Assembly (NCBI GenBank): GCA_007125125.1
Contig: SLDT01000006.1
Location: 1 to 33,338, forward strand
Direction: 5' to 3'
From: Gemmatimonadota bacterium
GTDB taxonomy: Bacteria > Gemmatimonadota > Gemmatimonadetes > Longimicrobiales > Gaopeijiaceae
Length of the DNA stretch: 33,338 nt
Position numbers and translations under genes: made by a program. The notes below the pieces were generated by a model. That model had not been told where the DNA came from. It was given only the letters and a program-made list of their open reading frames with translations, and ran no database searches. Of the stretch, positions 16,764 through 24,686 are shown one piece after another; the first letter of the stretch is position 1; each line of letters begins with the position of its first letter.

Positions 16764-18339
16764 CCCCGCAGGGCACCAGCCTGCGGCCGATGGCGAGGAC
16801 GGACTCGACGAGGAGGTCGAGGTCCTCGTCGCGGGTCCGGTGGTTGCAGAGGCAGACACGCAGGCCGAAGCGCCCGTCGCGCGCGATCGGAGAGGGGACG
16901 GCGATGCCCTCCCGGTGCAGTTCGAGGAGGATCTCGAGGTTGAGGGCGTTCAGCGCCTCGTCGGCCGGAGCCGCCTCGGGAACCTCCCAGTCCGGGTGGA
17001 GGTCGGCGAGGGGCAGCTCGTTCGGGTCGGCGGCGAAGGATCCCGACCTCGCCCTGTCGGGGCGGTAGCGGAAAGCAACGATGTTCAGGTCGGCCGGGGC
17101 GATGAGCTCGAGCTCGGCTTCGGTCCGGACCCGCTCGGCGAGGCGCGCGGCCTGCACGCAGTTGAGCTCGACCGCCTCCCCGATCGCGCGAAGCCCGAAG
17201 TGCCGCAGGGTGAACCAGACCTTGAAGGCACGGAAACCCCGACTCAGCTCCGGCCCGAGTTCGCAGGGCCAGAGGTCGCCCCCCGCCGGGCCCTCGTCGA
17301 GGGAGGCCAGGTACTCGGCGCGCCCCCCGAAGGCGCTCCGGTGGAGTTCCCCGTCGCGCACGAGCACGCAGCCCGCATCGTAGGGCACGTGGAACCACTT
17401 GTGGAAGTCGAAGGCGAGGGAGTCCGCGCGTTCGATCCCGTCGAGGCGGTGGGCGAGTTCGGGCGAGAGTCGAAGCGCCGCACCAAAGGCGGCATCGACA
17501 TGCATCCAGAGCCCTGTCTCGTCGGCCACCTCCCGGATCCGCTCGAGGTCGTCGAGTGCGCCGCAGGTGACGGAGCCACTCGTGGCCATGACCACGAAGG
17601 GGTTCAGCCCTGCAGCTCGGTCCGCGACTGCCTGCCGATGGAGCGCCTCCGGGTCCATCGAGCCGTCCGGTCGCATGGGCACGATGCGGAGTGCGTCGGC
17701 CCCGAGCCCGAGGAGGCTGAAGGCATCCCGGATCGAGAGGTGCGCGTCTTCGGTCGCATATCCGACGAGGCGTCCGGCCCCGGGCCCGACGCCCTGTGCC
17801 CGGTCTCGCCCTCCCGTGGCCCGGTGCCGCGCGACGGAGAGTCCCACGATCGTCGCCATCGAGGTGCCGCTCACGACGAGCCCCGTCGCCCCTTCCGGGA
17901 ATCCGAAGAGCTCACGCATCCAGGCAACCACCTGCTCCTCGATCCGGATCGGGGCGTGGTTGCGCCCGCCGGTGTTCGCATTCATGGCTCCGGCCATGAA
18001 CTCTGCGAGGGCGCCCGCCGGACTCCCTCCCCCCTGGACCCACCCGAAGAAGCGCGGATGCGTGTTCCCGAGTGTGTAGGGCAGGAGGTCCCGGCGCACG
18101 GTGCCAAGCACCTCGTCCAGGCCCGCAGGTTCCGTCGGAAGAGGGGCCGCTCTGAGCCGGGCCTCGACCTCCGGGGGGGCCTGGCGCCAGACCGGCCCCC
18201 GTCCCTCGCTCCGAAATCGATCGACCATCTCGTCGACGACCCGGTGACAGGACGCGCGAAAGGCCTCCCAGTCGTCGGGATCGAGGGCACCACGCCCCGC
18301 GGACGCACCCACGGAGGCGTCGGAGAGAAACTTGATCAT
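16753..18339 (-). CDS. Group II pyridoxal-phosphate-dependent amino acid decarboxylase
   Basis: 528-aa aromatic-amino-acid-decarboxylase-family enzyme. Family features are THPRFFGW (93-100), H200 in ATEDAHLSI (stacks on PLP), D282 in HVDAAFGA (pyridine nitrogen) and the PLP-binding Lys K314 in FDFHKWFHVPYDAG. By family it decarboxylates an aromatic, acidic or similar L-amino acid to an amine in the cytosol; the substrate is not deducible. The start is ATG at 18339 with AGGTGG upstream. A GGGGCGCCCC palindrome (18379-18388) lies in the leader. It is the first gene of the unit leading to epimerase and lipoprotein, 181 bases downstream of the S51 peptidase stop. Confidence 0.92.
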   Translation of the reverse strand: MIKFLSDASVGASAGRGALDPDDWEAFRASCHRVVDEMVDRFRSEGRGPVWRQAPPEVEARLRAAPLPTEPAGLDEVLGTVRRDLLPYTLGNTHPRFFGWVQGGGSPAGALAEFMAGAMNANTGGRNHAPIRIEEQVVAWMRELFGFPEGATGLVVSGTSMATIVGLSVARHRATGGRDRAQGVGPGAGRLVGYATEDAHLSIRDAFSLLGLGADALRIVPMRPDGSMDPEALHRQAVADRAAGLNPFVVMATSGSVTCGALDDLERIREVADETGLWMHVDAAFGAALRLSPELAHRLDGIERADSLAFDFHKWFHVPYDAGCVLVRDGELHRSAFGGRAEYLASLDEGPAGGDLWPCELGPELSRGFRAFKVWFTLRHFGLRAIGEAVELNCVQAARLAERVRTEAELELIAPADLNIVAFRYRPDRARSGSFAADPNELPLADLHPDWEVPEAAPADEALNALNLEILLELHREGIAVPSPIARDGRFGLRVCLCNHRTRDEDLDLLVESVLAIGRRLVPCGAAV

Positions 18340-18520
18340 GAAGGTCCACCTATGAAGAGACCCGAACGCTCCCTCGGAGGGGCGCCCCGGGTCGAACCAC
18401 CGAGAATACGAGTGCCCTAATCTACCGGCATCGCGCGCTGCGGGAAGGTGTGCGGCGGGGGTCGGGTCATGGCCGACGACATGCCCCGTGCCCCCCCTGC
18501 TCCCCGCCGCGGAGCCGGAC

Positions 18521-19588
18521 TCAGCCGCCCGGAGCCGGGGAACTCGTCACGACGCCCGCGCTCACCGAGATCGTGTCCCGGGGCCAGGCGTCGAAGTCGA
18601 AGGGCCAGCTTCCCGTGGCACCGTCGAGGAGGGTCACCCGCTCGATCCCCTCGATGTCGAGAGGCCGGCCCGGCTCGATGGGGGCCCGTTCCGTCGTGCG
18701 GTAGAAGAGCGCGCCTCGCTCCGTGTGCGCGAGCACGGTGAAGCGGTCTCCCTCGATGACAAGCGCGGCGCGCTCGTCGAGGCCGACCCCAAAGACCGTG
18801 TCGCTGGCGAGTTCCTGCTGCATCCTTGCGAGGAAGACGAGCAGCCGTCCCTCGCGGTTCCGCTCCCGGAAGTGCTGGTCCACGATCCAGCCGGCCAGGG
18901 CGGGCTGGCCGAGTGCCGACCGGCTCACGGAGACGCGGGGACCGAAGGGATCCGGGAGCGCCTCGGCCGACGTGACACCCCCGCCCGCGGCATCGAAGGC
19001 GAACTCGCCCAGGGCTGCTGCACCCGCGCTCGTGCCCCCGATCCCTCCGCGCATCCCGACGGCCCGGATCGAGTCCTGGAGTTCGGCAGGCCAGACCCCG
19101 AGGTAGTTCCACTGGTTGCCCCCGGCAAGCCAGAGGGCGTTCGCGCGCGAGACGTGACAGAGCACGCCCGCTGCCACGCCGGCATCAGGCTCGTTGATCC
19201 GAATCGAAGTGACGGCAGCCGGAGGCGGGATGGGGCCGACGCTCGACCTGAAGTAGTTGTTGTAGCTCGTGACACTCCCGCTCGCACGCATCACGAGCAC
19301 GTCGCCCCCGCCGGCCGCTTCGACAAAGAGCTTCGAGGCCGGGTTCACCTCGGAGGAGCCACCCATGAGCACGATGCGGGGGCTTCCGGCCACCCCTGCT
19401 GCCGCACCCGGATCCCCGACGAAGCCATGCTCGACCCCGGACGGGAGGTCCGGGCAGTAGGCCGCGGGGGGCTCGGGCGGAGGAGTGCCCCCGTCCCCGT
19501 TTTCGTCGCGGGGACCGGCGGGTTCGGCCGAGGCCGCGCTGCAGGCGGTGGCAAGGAGGAGGGCGGCGGGAAGAAGGCGGCGCTTCAT
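18521..19588 (-). CDS. Cyanophycinase-like peptidase family S51 lipoprotein
   Basis: 355-aa exported protein with a lipoprotein-type signal (ATAC, C16). After a Gly/Pro-rich linker comes an S51 domain. The nucleophile is S187 in GIGGTSAGA, H239 lies in VDQHFRERNREGRL, and GVGLDERAALVIEG follows, as in cyanophycinases and peptidase E relatives. A C-terminal beta-rich extension (about 280-355) is additional. Cyanophycinases cleave beta-Asp-Arg dipeptides; secreted homologues probably act on peptides with N-terminal Asp-type bonds. No cyanophycin synthetase gene is in the window. The start is ATG at 19588 with a weak ribosome site. A 13-bp tandem repeat lies 32-70 bases upstream. Confidence 0.87.
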   Translation of the reverse strand: MKRRLLPAALLLATACSAASAEPAGPRDENGDGGTPPPEPPAAYCPDLPSGVEHGFVGDPGAAAGVAGSPRIVLMGGSSEVNPASKLFVEAAGGGDVLVMRASGSVTSYNNYFRSSVGPIPPPAAVTSIRINEPDAGVAAGVLCHVSRANALWLAGGNQWNYLGVWPAELQDSIRAVGMRGGIGGTSAGAAALGEFAFDAAGGGVTSAEALPDPFGPRVSVSRSALGQPALAGWIVDQHFRERNREGRLLVFLARMQQELASDTVFGVGLDERAALVIEGDRFTVLAHTERGALFYRTTERAPIEPGRPLDIEGIERVTLLDGATGSWPFDFDAWPRDTISVSAGVVTSSPAPGG

Positions 19589-19620
19589 GAAGGCTGGTTC
19601 ACGGTTGGAGTGTGGCGAGG

Positions 19621-19659
19621 GAAGGTACCGAGGGAAGGTACCGAGCGAAGGGATCTTGG
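19621..19659 (-). repeat. 13-bp tandem repeat upstream of the S51 gene
   Basis: The unit GAAGGTACCGAG plus G or C occurs twice in perfect register (19621-19633, 19634-19646), with a degenerate third copy (19647-19659). Each unit contains the palindrome GGTACC. Spacing of 13 bases and a place just before an exported-enzyme gene would suit a regulator site, but replication slippage is equally possible. Confidence 0.6.
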
Positions 19660-19710
19660 ACGAGGGTCGGCAAGGGAGCGTACCCCTTCTGCCCTTGACC
19701 GGGGCGACCC

Positions 19711-20757
19711 TCACGACCGACCGGCCGTGTCGGCCAGGCGATCGGGCAGCCCCCGGATCGCGTACTCCGCCAGATCGTCGGGGAGCCCCAGGGTGAAGGC
19801 GCACTCCCAAACGGTCTCGAAGGCCGAGAGCGCGGGAAAGATGCGGTCGTCCGAGGCCCCCGCGACATGCGGGGTCAGCAGAATCCCGGGCTCCTCCCAC
19901 AGCGATGATCCCCGTGAGAGGGGTTCATCGGCGAAGACATCGAAGGCAGCGCCGCGCAGGTGACCGCTGCGCACCGCGCGCAGCACGGCCCCCTCGTCGA
20001 CGACGCCGCCCGCCGAGGCCACGAGGAGAATGCTCCCCGGGGGCATGAGGGAGATCTCCATCTCGCCGAAGGAACCACGCGTCTCGTCCGTGTTCGGGAG
20101 CAGGACGAAGACCACGTCGCTCGTCGGCAGGAGGTTGTGAAGCTCGGACGGTGGATACAGTTCGCGGAACCCTTCTGCCAGTGCGCCACGCCGTGCCACC
20201 CCGAAGACGTCCAGGTCGAAGGGCCGGGCAAGGAAGGCGAACTCGCTTCCCGCCATCCCTGCGCCGAGCACGGTGACACGCAGATCGACGAGCGAGAGGG
20301 CTTCGAGGGGCTTCCACCGGTGGGCTCGGGCATCCCGTCCGTGGCGGTCGAGGTTGCGGGCAAAGTAGAGGAGCGACGCCATGCCCCACTCGGCGACCGA
20401 TCGGGCCCGGGAGCCCCGGGCATAGGTCAGGAGCGGGTCGCCGGGGAGCGCCGGCCAGCCCTCGGCAGGACGCGGATCCGGCGTGCTCAAGTGCACCCAG
20501 CGCCACCCGTCGCCCTGGCCCCGCCCCCTCTCGATCATCGACTCGAGCAGCTTCAGCGCCTCGACGCCTCCCGGTGTGTAGAGGGCCGCTCCACGCCAGG
20601 GCTCGGGATCGTCCGACCCGTCACCATGAACGATCCGAACCGGGACCGGTCGGACGATGGCGCGAAACTGGCGCGCCAGTTCCTCGTAGTCGCGTTGCAA
20701 ATCGGGGTCGGGCGATGGGAGCTGGAGGAGGACCTCGGTCGGGGGCTTGAGGAGCAT
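19711..20757 (-). CDS. D-2-hydroxyacid dehydrogenase homologue lacking the catalytic Arg
   Basis: 348-aa protein of the D-isomer 2-hydroxyacid dehydrogenase superfamily. The NAD-binding VLGAGMAGSEF (163-173), E278 in DVFADEPL and H297 in LLTPHVAG are present. The third member of the Arg-Glu-His triad, normally in a (V/A)RG(x)VVDE loop, is replaced: the loop reads LLVASAGGVVDE with Ala at 249. The Arg binds the substrate carboxylate and carbonyl, so normal ketoacid reduction is unlikely unless another residue compensates. The N-terminal domain is also shortened and atypical. The start is ATG at 20757 with no clear Shine-Dalgarno; a palindrome CGCTCGAGCG lies just upstream. It is 122 bases ahead of the S51 gene, same strand, and divergent from the DUF2272 gene. 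Confidence 0.85.
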   Translation of the reverse strand: MLLKPPTEVLLQLPSPDPDLQRDYEELARQFRAIVRPVPVRIVHGDGSDDPEPWRGAALYTPGGVEALKLLESMIERGRGQGDGWRWVHLSTPDPRPAEGWPALPGDPLLTYARGSRARSVAEWGMASLLYFARNLDRHGRDARAHRWKPLEALSLVDLRVTVLGAGMAGSEFAFLARPFDLDVFGVARRGALAEGFRELYPPSELHNLLPTSDVVFVLLPNTDETRGSFGEMEISLMPPGSILLVASAGGVVDEGAVLRAVRSGHLRGAAFDVFADEPLSRGSSLWEEPGILLTPHVAGASDDRIFPALSAFETVWECAFTLGLPDDLAEYAIRGLPDRLADTAGRS

Positions 20758-20949
20758 GCGCGCTCGAGCGTGGGGTGCGTGGATGACGGTGTTCTGGTCC
20801 CCGAAGAAGGTAGGTGGGAAGGCGGCCCGGAGCGAGGGGCCCTCAACGTATCCGGGCTCGGGAGTGCCCTTGCATCATCGTCAGCACCCCCGACAGATTC
20901 GACCATGCATCCGCTGAAGCTTCCAACAGCAACGCCCGGACGACGCGCC

Positions 20950-22029
20950 ATGACCCGACGATCTGCCCTCGCGTTCCTGGCCATCCTTGCCCTCGCTCCG
21001 GCAGGGGTTGTCGCGCAGGAGCAGGGCTTCCACCGGCTTCCGGTCGATGTGCTCGACGTCGTGGCCCCGTCGGAGTGGGTCCAGGGGATCCCGGGGCAGA
21101 TGTCGATTCGACCGCGCGAGTGCCGGGCGCTTCCGATCGAGTCGGTGCGCCGGCGCATCATCGAGGTCGCGGTGCAGGAGTGGGCCTTCTTCGGATCACC
21201 CGTCCTCGACAGAGCGAATGGAGCCCGCCTGCTTCCGCCGGGAACGGTGCGTGCCCCGGACGAGCCCATGTTCGAGTCGAACATGCGGCGCGCCCCGGGA
21301 CTGAACCCGATCGAGTCGGCGCGCGTGGCCCCGACGATCGCCGGGTACTGGGCCGTCACGCCCGAGGGCCCCGGCATCGTCGCCGAGCAGAACAACCGGT
21401 GGAACGGTCGCCAGGGCGTGGCCGCCCGCTGGAACGCCCCCTGGTCGGCCGCCTTCATCTCGTGGGTCATGTGCGAGGGCGGACTGGGCACGAACACACT
21501 ATTCCGGCGCGCCATCGCCCACCGGAGCTACATCGACCAGGCGATCCGCGCGCGCGACGGCCAGGCCCCCGAGGCCGCCTACGTGGCCTACGACATCGGG
21601 GAGCAGCCCGTCGAGCCCGGCGACCTCCTGTGCACCGCGCGCCGCCCCGTCTATCGCAACCTCGCCGAGCGCCGGCGCGAGATGGGCCAGGGCGCGAGCA
21701 GCCACTGCGACATCGTCGTCGAGGTCGACGAGGAGGGCCAGCGCATCCTCGCGATCGGAGGCAATGTCCTGCGCTCGGTCAGCCTCAAGGTGCTTCCCGC
21801 CCTCCCCGATGCGCGCGGGCACCTGCGTCCGGACGCCACATCCCTCACCTTCTTTGCCCACCTCAAGCTGCGCGCCGACCCGATCGGCCCCACACCCCTC
21901 GTGGACAGCGCCATCCTCGCCGCCTTCACCTGCCGGGCAGAAGGCACCCCGCCCTCCCGCACCGCCTTCGTCGCAGACCGCCTCGCCTTCGCGAGCACTC
22001 AGGCCGACACACCGACGCAGGGGTGCTGA
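20950..22029 (+). CDS. Exported DUF2272-domain protein
   Basis: 359-aa protein with a signal peptide (TRRSALAFLAILALAPAGVVA) and a DUF2272 domain. Landmarks are RRIIEVAVQEWAFFG, WNAPWSAAFISWVM (161-174; S166, C175 nearby), RAIAHRSYID (H191) and a late SSHCDIVVEVD (H252). The layout recalls a NlpC/CHAP-like papain fold, and an enzymatic role on cell-wall peptides is possible. The usual Cys position appears to be Ser, so activity is uncertain (inference). The start is ATG at 20950 before the signal peptide; an in-frame ATG at 20905 is the alternative. It stands alone, divergent from the dehydrogenase and convergent with the HExxH lipoprotein. Confidence 0.82.
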   Translation: MTRRSALAFLAILALAPAGVVAQEQGFHRLPVDVLDVVAPSEWVQGIPGQMSIRPRECRALPIESVRRRIIEVAVQEWAFFGSPVLDRANGARLLPPGTVRAPDEPMFESNMRRAPGLNPIESARVAPTIAGYWAVTPEGPGIVAEQNNRWNGRQGVAARWNAPWSAAFISWVMCEGGLGTNTLFRRAIAHRSYIDQAIRARDGQAPEAAYVAYDIGEQPVEPGDLLCTARRPVYRNLAERRREMGQGASSHCDIVVEVDEEGQRILAIGGNVLRSVSLKVLPALPDARGHLRPDATSLTFFAHLKLRADPIGPTPLVDSAILAAFTCRAEGTPPSRTAFVADRLAFASTQADTPTQGC

Positions 22030-22042
22030 TGGTGCGAGGCGA

Positions 22043-22056
22043 GGGGCCCCGGCCCC
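22043..22056. terminator. Short GC hairpin between convergent genes
   Basis: GGGGC (22043-22047) and GCCCC (22052-22056) can pair over a 4-base loop in the 30-base gap between the DUF2272 and HExxH-lipoprotein stops. Short and without a T-run; weak candidate. Confidence 0.25.
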
Positions 22057-22059
22057 CGG

Positions 22060-24618
22060 CTACGGCATCCGCGTCACTGTGAGCACGAAGAGATCGGCTG
22101 GCGCGAGCGCTCCGCCGTCCGGCCGACGCAGGTTCAGGAGAAGATGCGTGCCCTGCCCGTTCTCCAGCTTCCCGTGGAGGGTCGAGGAGTAGCGGGGTGC
22201 CAGATCGATGTCGGCCGAGACGAAGCCTTCCTCGAAGAGAGGCTTCGGCCAGTTCGCGGCGTGCGAGGTGAGCGGTCCAAAGCTGTGAAAGTTCCAGCCG
22301 ACCAGGTCGCCCGGGGTCCCGAGCGCCCCGCCCGTCGCCACCGCCGCGAGGAACCCGGGGAGGGTCGCCTCGACGCTGACCCCCGTGCCCGCCGCGATCG
22401 CCCCGCGGCTCGTGTACCCCTCGTTCATGTAGCGGAAGAAGGCCGCATCCGAGGCGAAGTTCGCCCGACCGTAGGTGTCGGCCAGGTAGCGGTGGTAGAG
22501 CCATGCCGCACCGTAGAACCCCCAGCGGTTCGTCGCCGAGCGCCCGAAGAGCGGGTTGTCGGGCTGCGCGAGGAGCCAGGAGTTCGCGCGCGAGACGAGC
22601 TGCCACATGCCCTGCGCTCCCTCGCTCCCGTCCCAGAACTCCGCGCCCGCACGGTCGTCGGGCCCGTAGCCGCGCGCGGCACGCGCCGCCATTTCCTTCG
22701 CGATCTCGGCCGTGCCCTCCTCGATCCAGGACTGGTTGAACCACCGCGGCCCGTAGGCGGCCCACCCATGACTCGAGATGTGCTTCACCTCGTGCACGAG
22801 CGTATGGGGCGAAAGCGAGCGCATGTAGGTGATCTCGGCCTGGTTGCTCCCCGTGCAGACCCCAAGCGGTGAGCCCGGCTGCCGGTTCCCTGGCCGCGGG
22901 AATCGGTCGCAGGACGCTACGTACCCCGCCACCCCCTGCGGGAAGAGCGCCTCCCGCACCCAGAGCACGATGAGCCGGCCATTCCCGTCGATGTCGCGCG
23001 CCGACACGGACAGCGGGGTCCCGCCGTCATCCTGGAACACCGTGCTGATCGTCCCGTCCGGGCCGAGCCCGCCGAAGGCATTCTCGATCACGGAGTGCCC
23101 GTAGGCATCGTAGAAGGCCAGAAACCCGTCGATCTCGGCCTGCGTCAGCTCACCCGCGGCGACCGACACCTCGTCCTGGTAGAAGAGCACATGGTCGCTC
23201 ACCCCCCGAAGCTGCGCGGTGATCGAGTGCGCCGTGCCCTCGAAGCGCACGAAGAAGTCCTTCTCGGCTTCCGGGGTCGGAAGCGGCCCGTCGCGCGCCT
23301 CCGCAGGCCCCAGCTCGACCGGACCGAGCCGCGCATTGAACACCCGCACCTCCTCCTCGCGGAGCGCGACATGGTAGGCCTCCGTGTTCGGGAACCGCAC
23401 CTCGTCGGAGGAGGGCACCCTCGCCATCGCCTCGTCCAGAGCCTGGCGGGCCGCGAGCGCGGGGGCCGGGTCCTCGGCCGTCGCGACGAGCGCGGGCGAG
23501 GGCGGAGGCTCCGCGAAGGCCCCCGGCGCCCCGGCACGCAGCGTCAGGCGGACCCCGCCCGGGACGCTGACCAGGTCGAGCCCCGAGGTTACTTCCGCAC
23601 GGGGCATGATCCCGACCGTGTAGCGCTGCCCCGTCGCATCGGGAAGGAGTAGCCCGCAGGGCGAGGGTGCCGCGAGCACCGCCGTCTCCCCCGGCGCAAG
23701 GTCAGCCACTCCGGGGCAGATCTCTAGGTCGAGGGTCACGCTCGCCTGTCCCCCGCCCGTGGTCGTCGCCACGAACTGCGGCGCGAAAGTCCCGGACTCG
23801 GTCGGGGTTCCGGAAAGCGCGCCGCCCGGACTGAGCGCGAGCCCGGCGGGAAGCGTGCCGCTCCCGAGGCTCCAGGTGACCGCAGCGCCCGGCGGATCGG
23901 TCTCGGCCTCGAGGTCGAGTGCGACGGCGAAGCCCTCGAAGCCCTGCGGAAGGGAGTCCGTCAGGATCGTCACGCTCGCACCCCCGGGCTCGGCAAAGCT
24001 GACCGAGACCGTGCGGCCTTCCGTCATCGTCACCACGCAGGTCGAGCCCGCTCCTGCCCCCGAGCACGCGCCGCCCCACCCCGTGATTTCCCAGCCCAGC
24101 GGGGGGGTCGCCAGAAGCGTGACCTCCGTCCCCTCGACGAAGTCCGCTGCGCCGCTCGGATTCGACCCCGAGAGCGCGATCCCCGAGGGGCTCGACACCA
24201 GCGTGCCCTCGCCGGTGAGCGATGCGATCAGCGTGTACTCCGGTGGCGGGAGCTCCTCGAAGGTCACCGACACCGTCCGGCTCTCCGTCATCGTCACCAC
24301 GCAGGTCGAGCCCGCTCCTGCCCCCGAGCACGCGCCGCCCCACCCCGTGATCTCCCACCCGGTCGCGGGTGTCGCCACGAGTGTCACCTCGGTCCCCTCG
24401 ATGAAGTCCGTCGCGCCGCTCGGACTCGTCCCCGACAGCGCAATCCCCGTCGGGCTCGACACCAGCGTGCCTGCTCCGACTCGACTGGCATCGAGCGAAT
24501 ACTCTTGCGGATCTCCGGGGCCGGCAGGGCCCGAGTCACCACCGCACCCGGAGACGAAGAGGACCGCCACGACCGCTGCAGCGAAGAGCCTCGGAGGGGG
24601 GGGAACCCGAAGCAGCAT
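22060..24618 (-). CDS. Surface lipoprotein with two InlB-B-type repeats, an Ig-like domain and an HExxH metallopeptidase domain
   Basis: 852-aa lipoprotein precursor (lipobox VSGC, C25). Two 88-residue repeats follow (39-126 and 127-214), each with a WGGACSGAGAGSTCVVTMTE core as in bacterial InlB-B/'Flg_new_2' domains. Next is a putative-Ig (He_PIG-like) domain with GTLPAGLALSPGGALSGTPT (about 215-298), a linker, and a peptidase-like region. HEVKH (H609, E610, H613) in LVHEVKHISSHG is followed about 20 residues later by WIEEGTAEIAKE (E634 the likely third zinc ligand), a gluzincin layout similar to hyicolysin-type (M30) peptidases. Predicted role: cell-surface zinc protease. The start is ATG at 24618 with GGAG 7 bases upstream. 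It lies 68 bases downstream of the Mur-like ligase, same strand. Confidence 0.88.
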   Translation of the reverse strand: MLLRVPPPPRLFAAAVVAVLFVSGCGGDSGPAGPGDPQEYSLDASRVGAGTLVSSPTGIALSGTSPSGATDFIEGTEVTLVATPATGWEITGWGGACSGAGAGSTCVVTMTESRTVSVTFEELPPPEYTLIASLTGEGTLVSSPSGIALSGSNPSGAADFVEGTEVTLLATPPLGWEITGWGGACSGAGAGSTCVVTMTEGRTVSVSFAEPGGASVTILTDSLPQGFEGFAVALDLEAETDPPGAAVTWSLGSGTLPAGLALSPGGALSGTPTESGTFAPQFVATTTGGGQASVTLDLEICPGVADLAPGETAVLAAPSPCGLLLPDATGQRYTVGIMPRAEVTSGLDLVSVPGGVRLTLRAGAPGAFAEPPPSPALVATAEDPAPALAARQALDEAMARVPSSDEVRFPNTEAYHVALREEEVRVFNARLGPVELGPAEARDGPLPTPEAEKDFFVRFEGTAHSITAQLRGVSDHVLFYQDEVSVAAGELTQAEIDGFLAFYDAYGHSVIENAFGGLGPDGTISTVFQDDGGTPLSVSARDIDGNGRLIVLWVREALFPQGVAGYVASCDRFPRPGNRQPGSPLGVCTGSNQAEITYMRSLSPHTLVHEVKHISSHGWAAYGPRWFNQSWIEEGTAEIAKEMAARAARGYGPDDRAGAEFWDGSEGAQGMWQLVSRANSWLLAQPDNPLFGRSATNRWGFYGAAWLYHRYLADTYGRANFASDAAFFRYMNEGYTSRGAIAAGTGVSVEATLPGFLAAVATGGALGTPGDLVGWNFHSFGPLTSHAANWPKPLFEEGFVSADIDLAPRYSSTLHGKLENGQGTHLLLNLRRPDGGALAPADLFVLTVTRMP
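23977..24240 (-). repeat. InlB-B-like repeat copy 2 (264 bp)
   Basis: Second copy of an in-frame 264-bp repeat (residues 127-214 of the HExxH lipoprotein). The stretch 24020-24087 is identical base-for-base, 68 bp, to 24284-24351 in copy 1, while flanks differ at several codons. This suggests recent duplication or gene conversion. Confidence 0.8.
24241..24504 (-). repeat. InlB-B-like repeat copy 1 (264 bp)
   Basis: First copy of the 264-bp in-frame repeat (residues 39-126), directly after the lipoprotein signal and a short acidic/Gly linker. The paired cysteines in GACSGAGAGSTC are kept in both copies and could form a disulfide. Confidence 0.8.
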
Positions 24619-24686
24619 GGGGTTTCTCCAGGATTTGGATGGGACGGCGGCAGCGGCTCACCGAACCGCAGCGCGACCGGACGAAC

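Noticed and set aside
15670-18420. 916-residue open frame on the plus strand
   Set aside because: Antisense to the epimerase and PLP decarboxylase, both with complete catalytic motifs.
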